Assembly (NCBI GenBank): GCA_029582155.1
Contig: CM055901.1
Location: 22,283,186-22,347,185 of the forward strand
From: Panopea generosa
Taxonomy: Eukaryota > Mollusca > Bivalvia > Adapedonta > Hiatellidae
Direction: 5' to 3'
Length of the DNA: 64,000 nt
The notes under the pieces are model-generated. The model was not told the DNA's origin. It searched no databases and worked only from the letters and a program-made list of their open reading frames with translations. Both the position numbers and the translations under genes were made by a program. Of this stretch, positions 38,225-50,439 are shown one piece after another. The first letter of the stretch is position 1. Each line of letters starts with the position of its first letter.

Positions 38225-39180
38225 GTAAACAATATGACGACTTTATTTCATCAATAGTGTTGAATTATTTTACATACTTCTGGACGACTAATCGGAAATA
38301 ACTTAAACGGCTGATTGACATTAGAATCTCATATATCGATACAATTGCCATGTACAATAGGGATTTAGAATCTTATAGATATAAACAATCTGTCCTTCCT
38401 CCATCACTGAGGACAGTCTTTCTGACATTTGAATATAATTATTTTCAGATATCTCTCCACAAATTAAATGTTCGCAGTAATTTCTGAGCCAGTTCTGCTG
38501 TTTTAACGCTTCCGTTCTCGATTAACTAGTTTCCATAGTTGGTCTTTGTTGAGCTCAGCAGTTTTGTTAATTTCTTCGACAAGGTTAAAAAACAGTTTTT
38601 TAAGGCTACATTTTATAATTTTATAGCTTTTGTGACTGGTCGAGTTGTTACCTCCCCTTTTTTTTAATCAAATGTCATGTTAAGATGTCATTTTTCTATG
38701 TGCATCTGTGAGAGTTTGATACAGTAGGGTTTTAGGTAATGTTTAGGAAAACATTCATCAGCAGGTGCAATAATGGCTATGACCATTAAGTCCTACATTA
38801 ATAAGGTTTTGTTGTAAAGCAGGAATACGTTAAAGGAAATAATAATAAGAGACTGAATAAAGAAATAATAATAAGCGACTGAATAAAGAAGAAGAATGAA
38901 GAAGAGGAAAACGTAAAAGAAAATAATACTTATCAGAATAAAAAGAAGAAGAAAAAGAAGAAGAAGAAGAAGAAGAAGAAGAAGAAGAAGAAGAAGAAGA
39001 AGAAACTAAATTAAAAAAAAAAGAAGTGATTCATTTATTATTCCTATTATGTATCGAATAGGAGATTTCTAGCCTAAATAATATCTAATTTTGACTTGGT
39101 GGGACAAATCACATCGTGATCAAATTGTTTACATGATACTGATACGCTGATAGTCAGGTATGACAGAACCATGGAATTAG
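38225..39180. other. Non-coding DNA with GAA microsatellite
   Basis: (GAA)n at 38940-39005; no gene seen. Confidence 0.6.
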
Positions 39181-39187
39181 AATACAA

Positions 39188-39915
39188 GAGGCCCAAGAGG
39201 GTCTGAATCGCTCTACTGCACTAAATAGACAGATGGACATTTCATAGGAAATGTTTTTTTTAAGTTCCTCTCCAACAAATCTTTCAGGAGATCACCATGC
39301 AATGCTATACATAATATCGAAGGTCTAGGCCTCGAATTTTCAGAGAAAATGTTTTTAAAGTTTCGCTTAAATTGTGATAATAAGCCCTATGGTGGGGGCA
39401 TTTTTGGTCGAATCACTCTGGTTCAAGAACTTCTCCGAGATATTTTGGTTATATATAACTGATGTGCATGTTTGGTTAAGATTCAACGAAAATGGAATGT
39501 GCTGTTGCGTCTACAACATTTCCCCTTTATAACTCTATGTAAAACAGTGACCCCTGTGGCGGTCAAAAATTTGACCCTAGGGATCCGACTTTAACAAATC
39601 TTAAAGGGGACCACAACGTTAAGATATATGTAAAATATTTAAAGTCTAGGCCTTACACTTTCAGAGAAAATGTTTTTTAAAGTTTCGCTTAAAATGTGCA
39701 CTGTGACGGAGGCATTTGTGGTGGAATCACGCCGGTTCAAAATCTCGTCCGAGATCTTGTGGTTATATAACTACTGTGCAAGTTTGGTTAAGATTCAATG
39801 AAAAATTGGGGCTGAAATCGCGTCTACAACATATTTCCTATATAACTCTATTTAAAACAGTGACCCCTGTGGCGGCCCTAAATTTGATCCAAGGGATCTG
39901 TCATTGATAATTTTT
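39188..39915. mobile_element. CAAGAGGCCCAAGAGG-type interspersed repeat
   Basis: Starts caagaggcccaagagggtct and holds two units of about 310 bases sharing ggtctaggcct, ttcagagaaaatgtttt, taaagtttcgctta and aaaacagtgacccctgtggc. A bivalve-style repeat; non-coding. Confidence 0.7.
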
Positions 39916-40002
39916 TAGAGCATTAAGGTACCAAGTGTATATGAAATAAGCAGACATTTGGTACCTTTTTGCACCAATGGGGCGATATATATTGGCATCT
40001 GC

Positions 40003-40092
40003 AGGCATGTATCATCCTTTATCAGCAGGACTTTAGGATTTTCCCATTAATTTGTACAAATTTTTACAGATGGGGGTGATAACATTTTCGTT
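40003..40092 (+). pseudogene. Serpin 5' coding scrap
   Basis: About 90 bases match the start of the serpin B coding exon (GCATG, then tatcagcaggact, then gataacattttc), with an ATG at 40007. The match stops abruptly where the cgttgtttcgactttt minisatellite begins. It is a truncated duplicate of the first roughly 28 codons and cannot encode a serpin. Confidence 0.75.
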
Positions 40093-40205
40093 GTTTCGAC
40101 TTTTCACCATCGTTGTTTTCGCTTTCCTGTTGCTTATGCGCACTACGTTGTTTCGACTTTTCACTATCGTTGTTTCACCTTCCTGTTGCTCATGCGCACT
40201 AACGT
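40083..40205. repeat. Minisatellite, 'cgttgtttcgacttttcacc'
   Basis: Short block of the same 21-23-base repeat as at 41855-42230, fused to the serpin scrap. Confidence 0.75.
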
Positions 40206-40251
40206 ATTAACAAACCCCTGGCATCATATAGTCTATAGGCATAGATATAAT

Positions 40252-40641
40252 CATCATTTCTTCTTCTTTAAAAATGCATTTTCCTTATTTTAATGCTCAT
40301 TTTTTTTATTTGAATGGCATTATTGGTGTATTTTGAACGTTTTGATAGCATTGTCATGTTTGAATTGTGAATTTAGAAAAAAGATTGATGCTTGGAAATT
40401 GGGGTATGAATACATTATTTCGGAAGTCTACTTTCACTTTGTCACCAGTGTGCACACTGAGCAGAAAAAAAATCTCTTACATGACACATGACCCCTACTT
40501 TTCTCATCATATTTTGATAGTGCAGAGGTTGACAAACAGTAAAATGTAGGTTTTACTTCTTTAGTTTGGGTTTCTCTATGAATGACAAGCCTTCAAACTT
40601 TTACTACTTACTATAGAATAAAGAACAAAAATCAATGGTGG
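40252..40641. mobile_element. CCACCATTG element, copy 2 (5'-truncated)
   Basis: Shares the interior of copy 1 from cttcttctttaaaaatgc on and ends caatggtgg at 40633-40641. About 560 bases of unrelated DNA separate it from copy 3. Confidence 0.75.
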
Positions 40642-41200
40642 GTTTACACCTATAAGAGAGACTTGAGTGAAATGGGGGTGATTTTCCAAAATGTTAATTG
40701 TAGGTAAAATAACCTCTTTTTTACACTCTCAAAGTCTTAAATGACAAATTGGAGACATTTGCTTCCTAAAAAACAACATTTATGCCTCGAATAAAGCACA
40801 TATGTGCATATCTACATTGAAATTTCATGAAAAATCAGAAAATTTTGAAGATGTTTTATTTTGGATGATTGAAATGTGCAATTTTTAGCATGTACATTGT
40901 ATTGAATAATGTATTTTGATAAAATAATGTCTTCAGTGTTTCATGAGACTATTTTGGTGCAAACATTTTAATGGAATTAGGTAAAAAAAAATGGTTTTTG
41001 GTAAAATTAGTCAAACACATCAAAATTGCATGTCGGTCAACATCTCGCGTCTGTATATAATGATCATGTAAAAAGTGGTATTTTGACAAAAGTTTCAGTA
41101 TTTAATGCCTGCAACCTGGCAGTATAACTTCAAATTGATAGTAATTAGTCAAAAAGAGGTAATTATGAAATAAAAAAAAAGTTTCCTTATAGGCAAAGTA

Positions 41201-41633
41201 CCACCATTGCAAAAAGGAAGTGCTTTCGTGGGGTAGTCGCATAATGGCGGTTATAAATAATCCTCATTTCTTCTTCTTTAAAAATGCTCATTTTTTTTTA
41301 TTTGAATGGCATTATTAATGTTTTTTGAACATTTTGATAGCAGTGTCATGTTTGAATTGTGAATTTAGAAAAAAAAACTGATGCTTGGAAATTGGGGTAT
41401 GCATACATGATTTCGGAAGTCTAATTTCACTTTGTCACCAGTGTACACACTGAGTAGAAAAAAATCTCTTATATGACACATGACCCCTACTTTTCTCATC
41501 ATATTTTGATAGTGCAGAGGTTGACAAACAGTAAAATGTAGGTTTCACTTCTTTCATTTGGGTTTCTCTTTGAATGACAAGCCTTCAAACGTTTACTTTT
41601 TACTATAGAATAAAGAACTAAAACCAATGGTGG
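41201..41633. mobile_element. CCACCATTG element, copy 3
   Basis: Both ends present (41201-41209 and 41625-41633). Confidence 0.8.
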
Positions 41634-41854
41634 GTTAACATTTATAGGTGGGGTCCTATACACGTGTTTAGTATTGGACGCTTTAATAGTTTATGCATTG
41701 GATTCTGCTTCGCGTGTCGCAAATGAACAATAAATAATTCCATGTGGTTAGGTAAGCAGGCTATGCGTTGCCAAATAACAGACTTTCCATGTTGACAATC
41801 TGCTTGATTCCAGATTATCAATATTTCATTCTAAAATTTTAAAAAAAAATCGCA

Positions 41855-42230
41855 ATTTCATCATCGTAGTTTCGTTGTTTCGGGTTCCCGTTGCTCATAT
41901 TTTCGAGTGTTCATCATCGTAGTTACGCCTTTTCACCATCGTAGTTTTGACTTTTCACTATCGTTGTTTCGAGCTTTCACTATCGTTGTTTCGACTTTTC
42001 ATCATCGTAGGTTCGACTTTTCACTATCATTGTTTCGAATTTTCACTATAGTAGTTTCGACTTTTCCCCATCGTTTTAACTTTTCACCATCGTTATTTCG
42101 ACTTTTCACCATCGTAGTTTCGATTTTTCACCATCGTTTTGACTTTTCACCATCGTTATTTCGATTTACCATCGTTTTGACTTTTCACCATCGTTGTTTT
42201 GACTTTTCACCATCGTAGTTTCGTTGTTTC
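41855..42230. repeat. Minisatellite, 21-23-bp units
   Basis: About 15 units of ttttcaccatcgtagtttcga with shorter variants. An open frame through it is an artefact. Confidence 0.85.
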
Positions 42231-42235
42231 GCCTG

Positions 42236-42428
42236 GCAACAGTCTCCGTGATGATTGATATACGACATTGTGTCTTATTATCATTCGTCTCTCACCACTG
42301 ATTCAAGTGAGAAAGTTATCAGTTACTTGCGGAGACGGGGTGTGCTCGAGTACTGGTTAATCCCAGGAATCAGTGGTTAGGTTAACTGATCGTCTGTTAG
42401 CCCTCGATGGCATAAGAATGACGCTAAA

Positions 42429-42485
<57 letters not shown>
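42236..42485 (+). mobile_element. SINE family 1 copy with (AATC)n tail
   Basis: Body agtctccgtgatgattgata to the 3' end aatgacgctaaatattc, then about 14 AATC units. This shows that the family ends in a simple-repeat tail. Confidence 0.8.
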
Positions 42486-42486
<1 letters not shown>

Positions 42487-44471
42487 TTGTTTCGCATTTA
42501 CGTAATTAGATATGCCGCGATGGCTTTAACGGAACGCCGTATAATCTGCATCATGTGTAACTGGTAAGATTGATGGACATTTATATAATGTGTGTAATCA
42601 TCTTGTGCATAAGTTTGAAGGCTCAATTTGGTGCACAAAATGATCTAGTATATGTCGACGAGACGTAATACGTCATTCATTCGAAACGATGATAGTCAAC
42701 TATTTACGGAACATCAATGACACCAATAGACCAGTTATAAACTTAATGCATCTTTTCGGTTTAGAGCACGTGTCCTGGGACATTTTCTGGACATGTACGA
42801 ACTGCTGATGTTTAAATTATCCGATTTGGTATCCGCTCGAAATCAGTACATGCATTGAAACTAACTCAGAAGGGAACCAGAACTTTATCAACTTTATAAT
42901 CATACACATAAGTCTGATGCAGGCGACAGTTGTAAACAGAATAAGTTTGCAGTCATGTCTCACCCTTTATCAGCAGGACTGTTGGATTTTTTTGTTAATT
43001 TGTACAAACTTTTACAAATGAAGGTGACAACATTTTCATGTCGCCTTACAGTGTTTCTACGACTCTGCTGCTAACAAATTTAGGAGCCAATTCGTCAACA
43101 GAACAGCAGGTACAAAGTGCCCGTGGTGTGACTGATTTCTCAAAGGGAAATATACACAAACTGTACAAATCTCTACAAGACAGACTTAATTAACAAACAC
43201 AAGGCGGTACGACTCTAGCTATCGCAAACCGGTTTGCACGACTTGGACTTCAGATCAGTCAGAAGTACATTGATGAGGGGAAGCATTTATACGGGAGCGA
43301 GCTAGAGTTAATGGACTTTGTGGACAAATCGGAGAAATCTCGAGTGGCCATAAATAAATGGGTAGAAGAATAGACGAGAGATAAGATTAAGGATATCTTA
43401 CGACCACGGTCAATAGATGCACTTTTTCTGATGGTTCTAGTGAATGCGATTTATTTCAAAGGAACTTGGCTCGAGCAGTTTGATTACAAAAGCACGATTA
43501 AAGTAACTTTCAAGATGCAAAATAATGAAACACAGGAGGTAGATATGATGAATGCGAAGAGGAAAGTACGGTTCTACGCAGACAGGATGTTCGGCTGTTC
43601 AAATTGCGTATACAAGCGGGAACATTGCAATGATTTTCATCCTGCCAGACGCAGTTGATGGACTCTCGAAGTTCGAAGCCGATTTGAGCGGTGAAACCCT
43701 GAGAGTGCTCTGTGAAAGAGTTGCACAGAGTAGGCAACAAGAAGTAATCTTGGGCATTCCGAAGTTTAAAATGGAGGCAACATACAACTCAAAGAAGTTT
43801 ATGCCACATTTGGGCATAACAAATATGATTAAAGCCGAAGCACATTTTTCTGTGATGCTCGTGCAAATCTTGACGCTTACGTCAGTAACGTCTTTCACAA
43901 TGCGTTTGTTGAGGTAAGTTTATAATCTACACATTCTACAATGTTAGCTCAAACATATACTCATGATTTTTGGTAAACAAATGATTTATAATCTTGCTGG
44001 CAGATCTAGTATTTGGGATATGAGGACAGAATCCCATGTGATGTTATATGACTGGTATTGACAGCAATTACAGCCAAAATGTGTTGAAGTTTACTATTTC
44101 CGACCTCCACCCATGACATTGACTGACTCAACCTGACCAAAGCGCTCGCGTAGATCTGCACGCGAGTCTTACTCTGGTTTTCATAGAAATGGCATTTACA
44201 TAACTGAGCGTATACATGAGTTTAAAAATACATCAGAATAAAACCACTTCCATGAGCTTATATTAATCCTTCGTTTTATTCTAACTAAATTCTGTGTATA
44301 CAATGTTTGAGATATTTTTAGCATATCAAAGGCTTTCTAACTACAGTTGTTAGTATTATCATCTATATTGCTTATCTATTAATGTTTTATTTAAACTGCT
44401 GAGATAGATGAATGGATTTAACCCACATTAATTTTATGTAGAAACCCATGACACGTACTAAGTAATTACCG

Positions 44472-44861
44472 CACTCACTCACTCACTCACTCACTCACTC
44501 ACTCACTCACTCACTCACTCACTCACTCACTCACTCACTCACTCACTCACGCACTCACTCACTCACTCACTCACTCACTCACTCACTCACTCACTCACTC
44601 ACTCACTCACTCACTCACTCACTCACTCACTCACTCACTCACTCACTCACTCACTCACTCACTCACTCACTCTCACTCACTCACTCACTCACTCACTCAC
44701 TCACTCACTCACTCACTCACTCACTCACTCACTCACTCACCCACCCAGGAATGAATGAATGAATGAATGAATGGATGAATGAATGAATGTATGAATGAAT
44801 GAATGAATGAATGAATGAATGAATGAATGAATGAATGAATGAATGAATGAATGAATGAATG
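44472..44861. repeat. (ACTC)n and (GAAT)n microsatellites in serpin A intron
   Basis: About 270 bases of ACTC repeats with few interruptions, followed directly by about 110 bases of GAAT repeats. Confidence 0.95.
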
Positions 44862-44869
44862 AACCTGTA

Positions 44870-45590
44870 CTCTGCTCATATAGATTATTCCTTTTTCTAC
44901 CTGGTCCATCCACTTTCATTTTACCTGCTATTGTCCCACCGGTATATGATTTCCTGCTCCGTCCACATTTATTTTATCTTCTCTGCCCCTTTACCTGCGA
45001 AATCCAAATTCATTTTACTTGTTTCTGTCTCAGTTCTGTTCAGTAACCTGCTCCGCTCCACCAACATTTATTTTACTGCTACTGTTCTATATCTGTTAAG
45101 TAACCTACTTAATCAAATTTCATTTTACCTGCTTCTATCCTATTTCCGTTTGATTACATACTCAATACACATTCATTTTACCTGCTTGTGTCCTATTTCT
45201 GTTTGACTACCTGCTCAATACACATTTGTTTTACCTGCATCTGTATTATTTATATTTGACTACCTGCTCGATCCACATTCATTTTACTTGGTTCTGTTCA
45301 ATTGATATATGATAACCTGCACCAACCAAAAACATTTTACCTGCACCCGCCCCATGTCTGTTGAATTACCTGCTCCTTCCACATTCGTTTTACCACCTTC
45401 TGTTCCATTTCTGTACGATGACCTGCTCCACCCACATTCGTTTAAACACCTTCTGTCCCATTTCTGTATGATTACCTGCTCCACCAAATAGCTTCTGTCG
45501 CATTTCTGTTGAATGACCTACTCCGCTCAAATTAATTTTACCTGTTTCTGCGCTATTTCTGTTTGACTCTCTGCTCAATCCACATTGATC
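44870..45590. repeat. Degenerate minisatellite in serpin A intron
   Basis: Roughly 65-70-bp units, each with a 'cctgctcc' block, a 'ccacattcattttacctgc' block and a 'ctgtcccatttctgtt' block, repeated about ten times with drift. The same unit occurs in serpin B's intron. Confidence 0.8.
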
Positions 45591-45669
45591 TCAAAATTGG
45601 TCGAGTACTTAAACTTTTTTATGATGGTAAATAATTAAAAGGGTATTAAGTGTTGCTTTGTAACACCAA

Positions 45670-45726
45670 TGTAAAATAATAATGATAATGATTATGGTAA
45701 TGGTAATGGTTATGATAATGACAATA

Positions 45727-45776
<50 letters not shown>

Positions 45777-45785
45777 AAGGATGAT
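45670..45785. repeat. (GAT)n-type microsatellite
   Basis: Imperfect ataatgataatg passing into pure gatgat repeats. The flank gacattatttaacgacaa recurs at about 50380 next to a similar repeat, showing a shared intron origin. Confidence 0.9.
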
Positions 45786-46188
45786 GACAGTGACATTATT
45801 TAACGACAACATTTGAACAATGTAATCAGCCACAAGGCCGACGAATAAGATCATGATCCAGAACAGACGTTTGCTTACTGAGATTCCGACATTGAATTGT
45901 CCGGATTTGCTCTGATTCCTCTGTCTCACTTTCTTATAAATAAAGGTCTATATTTCAGTCTGATAGTTATATACTCGCACCTTATATACAATATAACTTA
46001 TATATAGTAGTTTTATAATTTTATATATTATCATGCTTGACTACGGTATATATTTGACAATGTTCTAAGGACGCCAGAGTTAAGGCGCCTGGAGCATGCA
46101 CAAACACTGTATTGTGGTGAGCACGTGTAACGTTACTTATACATGTCTAGTAAACCACACGTTAACTAGGTATATATGATTATTTCAG

Positions 46189-46430
46189 GTGAACAAAGAC
46201 GGGACCGAGGCTGCAGCGGCCACGGCTGTCATGATGATGATGCACGTGTAACGTTACTTATACCTGTGTAGTAAACCACACATTAACTCTGTATATATGA
46301 TTATTTCAGGTGAACGAAAAAGGGACTGAGGCTGCAGCGGCCACGGCTGTCATGATGATGATGGACGTGTAACGTTACTTATACATGTGAAGTAAATCTA
46401 ACATTAACTAGGTATATATGATTATTTCAG
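46189..46430 (+). repeat. Two 121-bp hinge-exon units of serpin A
   Basis: Units start at 46189 and 46310, with the terminal exon exactly 121 bases later at 46431. Each has tatatatgattatttcag as acceptor, an open hinge segment ([14 protein letters not shown] and [14 protein letters not shown]), a run of four ATG codons and a stop (HV* or DV*). They are the same family as the 15-unit array in serpin B. Just upstream (46119-46188) the intron already contains gcacgtgtaacgttacttat, the sequence that forms the start of each repeated spacer. This marks the left breakpoint of the original duplication. Confidence 0.85.
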
Positions 46431-46604
46431 GTGAACGAAGAAGGGACCGAGGCTACAGCGGCCACGGCTGTCACGATAGAAAGATATATGCCAGTCCAGT
46501 TCATTCTGGACCACCCATTCATATTAATCATACGTGATACATAACCAATCGGGGTCTATTCTCTTTATGGGCCGTTACACTAAGCCGCCAAAACAATAGG
46601 TGTT

Positions 46605-49600
46605 TGTGATGGATGGACTTGGGTACCAAAACACGAACAGTGAATGTAACTTTTGGTCTTACTGTCTGATAGTCAAGCGAGCGTGTATAATATAACTGCG
46701 TCGTCCACTGGAAAAAATGTTTTAAGACAAATGCTCGCGTTGGTGATCTCCGGTGTCCTTTTCTCATGTATGTGCTGAACACTTGTTCATAAACTCACTT
46801 CACAACCCTATCTTAGACCTGTATACGCCATACTCTTGGCAGGGTCATTCATCATGAGTGACCTCTGAAGTTTGCCTATTTGCCCTGTACAGATATACTA
46901 ATGATTTTAAAGTTCTGGCCTTAACCATGAAATATGTTTGAAAGATGCGTAACGGTGGTGGATTGTGGATTTTCTAAAAGCTATTTTCCTATATAATAGT
47001 ATTCGATACAAACAAGTATTTGCTGGGGTGCCAATATAATGTAAAACTATTACACTCTATAACGACGATGAAATAGGCTCCTGGAAGGCAAATCAAGTTA
47101 AAAATAGGCCATTAAATTCTTACATCACACGACAAGACATATCGAATATATCAAAATATCCACACGGAAAGTTATCAATATGTACTGTATGTGTTGAGAT
47201 TGTTCTCGGAAAATCGCAGTGCTATGTCTTTAGTACTATAGTGAACAATAGAAAGAAAAAGAAATATTTTTATTTAAACTGCGAATTAAAGCAACATGTA
47301 TTTTTTCCCAACGCAGGTGACGAACAGGTGCCATGATCGTTACTGAGTGACATTGTTTGACTTAATGACATAGTTCTTAAAATAAGCGCTTATTTAAGAA
47401 AATGTATAGTCAATGTTCAAAATCGCAAACTAGTGTCATGCTTTTCTTCTATCCTCAATTGAGTATAAAATTATAGAAGTTATTTTTGTAGTAGTTATTA
47501 AATTAGACATTAAGATCACACAATCACGACTGACTGATGAAATTACTTTATTTTACTCTGGACATTTTCATTAATTTTCACTTAACACCTTTTTCTAAAA
47601 ATTGTGTACATGACATTAAAATGCCACATTACATATTTCATTTTTGGTTTTAGAAAGAGGAAAATTTGTAGGAAATGGTTGAAAGATTTAAAATCACCAC
47701 AGAATGTTTTGATCTGTGTGATAAAATAAAAGTAAAGACAACTTTCAAATCATATTTTTAAAGATGTTTTACTCATGTTTTCAAAACTTGCGCGCAAGCA
47801 CTAGCTTTATAAAATGATAATTACTAATTTAGCTAAAATACCTACTTTCAGAGGAGTACAGATATATGTGTGAACATAGAGAAATATTCATTTAATATCA
47901 TCATGTGTCCCTTTAACACCAATATGCTTTATAAATTTAACTTCCCTTTTGATATTATCATCGCCACCCCACACCCCCCAATATTAGCGAAGGCTAATAT
48001 ACAATATTTTTGTGACAAAAAACGCCCTGTTTCTATAGAAATCAATAACGTCCGTTTATTGTGTGTTACGCCGTTTTCTTTTCTATTGAATGATACGTAG
48101 TTAATCACTGTCAGACAGACGCTCATTGAATTTGATTCAGGATGCTTAATCAATATTATCTCATAATCTCGAACGGTATTTTGTAGGGAAACAACACTAA
48201 GAATGACCGATTAAAGCCATGTGACTAGGTCATGTAAGCAGCCGACCGTCTGCTCGCGAGGGTACATACATGTTTTGAGTCAGTCTGGTCACTCTGGCGT
48301 GACAACTCGAGGGAGAAGGAACTGTAAGAAGACTGATTAATTAATTGATTAATTATTATTTTGCAAGACAGTACTGGGACTTTGGACCGAGTGTCACAAG
48401 TGAATGAGGGATTCTCAGGAGTGCAGTTTTAAACTCAGAGTCAAACTTGTAAACAGTGCATCGGGTCGCAATCTGTTGCGGCCATTGGTTGTTTCAAACA
48501 GGTGTTGGGGCAGAAACATTGCTGCAGAACTAGTTTTTTTAAGCTAAAACACAGTCCTGGACAATGGTTTGAGACTTAAGTTTGAGACTTTATATGCAGC
48601 TGAGGGTTTCGAGTTGAGAGGCACCTGTTTGAGAGTGCTGCATAACTAGTTTTATGTATAAAACACAGTTCTGGGCATGGTAGTAGTTTGAGTAGTGTTC
48701 GAAATGTTAGTTTGAAACCTTTGTAATTTGGTTATATAGTTATAAATTTTACGTGATTCTTCTTTTAGGCACGGATCATCTGATCATTCGATCATAAAGC
48801 AAAGTAGGTTGAGAAAAAATATTTCATCATTTATCTTGAATCAAATTTTAATTGCCCAAGGAAAATTGTTATATATTACACTTATTAGTATTTTAGTGCA
48901 TAATCCGCTCGATGTACGTTACACTTTTCTGTTCATATGGTGAGTCTAATATAAAGAAGACGAACATATAAAGGGTAATTACTGCCACTAATTCACGTCA
49001 ATGACCTCCCAGGTACTGATTACACTTAACTGTGCTTAGATTATTATTTGTGCATATTTTTTAAAAAACAAAAACAAACCCATATGTCTCTTATACAGCT
49101 CATAATGGCAATTATCAGTTGGAATTTCTTAACAGTGAATAGGTTACGTCATAGTAACTTTTTGAAATATATCTATAACAGAGTAACAATCGGAAAATAA
49201 CCGCATGCATGAGGAACCTTAGAAAAGGGGCTTTTAGTAAATTCACCATCCTCCAGCGCTACGCAACTTTTAAAACAGCTCGACCGCCTCCTCCATCGTT
49301 ACGCTGATTTTTCATCATAAAAACGTCACTGAATTAGTTTTACGCCAGTAAAAGACCAAATGGGGTGAAAATATAATGTTTAGAAGGGTGTTGTTTACAA
49401 AAGATAGTGATATATCAAATTATGTTCGGTAACAAGACAGTGTTTGCACTTTTAAAACACTCGTTCCAGTGTTTACACAGAAAAGCAATTGTATTTCCCG
49501 AATGATTTAGAAACGGCTACAGGCTGTACAGGTTCGATTGCTTCCGAGTGATCAGAAATGTTACGGCATCATCTTGCTCGACTCAAATTTTCCAAAAATG

Positions 49601-49728
49601 ATCAATAATAGTTAAAAAAGTTAGTTTTCTAACCGCTGGTCGCGAATCCCACCGCCATTCAACGTTATCCCAACTTCATCCAACATTACCTCCACTGCCT
49701 CCTCCAAAAACGTTTGGGTACGGTGGAT
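46605..49728. other. Region between serpin A and the intron relic
   Basis: 46605-46780 is the downstream flank shared with serpin B (56997-57175). The rest shows no gene or clear element. Confidence 0.55.
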
Positions 49729-50260
49729 CTGTGAGTCCTGCACTGGTTTTCATATCAATGGTATGAACATAACTGAGCGTATACATGACTTTCAAAAACA
49801 TCAGAATAATACTAATTTCATGAGCTTATACTAATCCTTCATTTTATTCTTACTAAATTCTGTTAATACAATTTTTGAGATATTTTTAACATATCAAAGG
49901 CTGTCTAACTACAATTGTTAGTATAATCCTCTAGATTGCTCTAGAATGTTTTCTTTAAACTTCTGAGATAGATGAAATAATTTAACCCACATTAATTTTA
50001 TGTAGAAACTCATGACACGTACACGTAATTGAAATACCCCCCCCCCCCCCAACTTATTCCTTATTTATTTATCAACCCGCAAAACCAAAACTCATCCATC
50101 CATCCGCACGCACGCACGCACGCACGCCCGACCAACACTCACTCACTCACTCACTCACTCACTCACTCACTCACTCACTCACTCACTCACTCACTCACTC
50201 ACTCACTGATGATAATGATGCTGCTGCTGCTGCTGATGATGATGATGATGATCATCATCA

Positions 50261-50302
<42 letters not shown>

Positions 50303-50437
50303 TGATGATGATGATGATGATGATGATGACGACGATGGTGATGATGATGATAATAATGAGGATGATGATGATGATAATAACATTATTTAACGACAATATT
50401 TGAAAAATGTTATCAGCCTCAAGGTCGACGAATACAT
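49729..50437 (+). pseudogene. Serpin intron-only relic
   Basis: 49729-50027 matches the first intron of serpins A and B (ataactgagcgtatacat, then cattttattcttactaaattctgtt, ending tcatgacacgtac). C-run, ACGC, ACTC and GAT/GAC microsatellites follow, then the cattatttaacgacaatatttg block seen in A. No exon sequence is present on either side. This is what is left of another copy of the locus. Confidence 0.7.
50034..50390. repeat. Compound microsatellite cluster
   Basis: A C-run, (ACGC)n, (ACTC)n, CTG, GAT, GAC (about 50262-50300) and GAT again. Long open frames through it in several frames (poly-Met, poly-Thr, poly-Ile) are artefacts. Confidence 0.95.
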
Positions 50438-50439
50438 CT

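Larger units (their letters stand above)
42955..46599 (+). pseudogene. Serpin A, broken duplicate of serpin B
   Basis: The exon 1 homologue spans 42955-43913 and ends in the same GAG|gtaagt donor as serpin B. It carries several lesions: a one-base loss in the T-run near codon 20, a TAA in the helix region (around 43190), a TAG in place of Gln at about 43372, an eight-base loss near 43587 and another single-base loss near 43850. The intron is full of microsatellites (ACTC, GAAT, GAT) and a roughly 65-70-bp minisatellite. Two truncated hinge exons (46189, 46310) precede a terminal exon at 46431, whose loop reads TAVTIERYMPVQFILDHPF. A four-base insertion (taac) then makes a stop at 46542-46544, so the last strand is lost. 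The remnant of the family C-terminus can be followed to the tag at 46597-46599. Promoter-like sequence upstream (42800-42954) is shared with serpin B. Confidence 0.85.
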
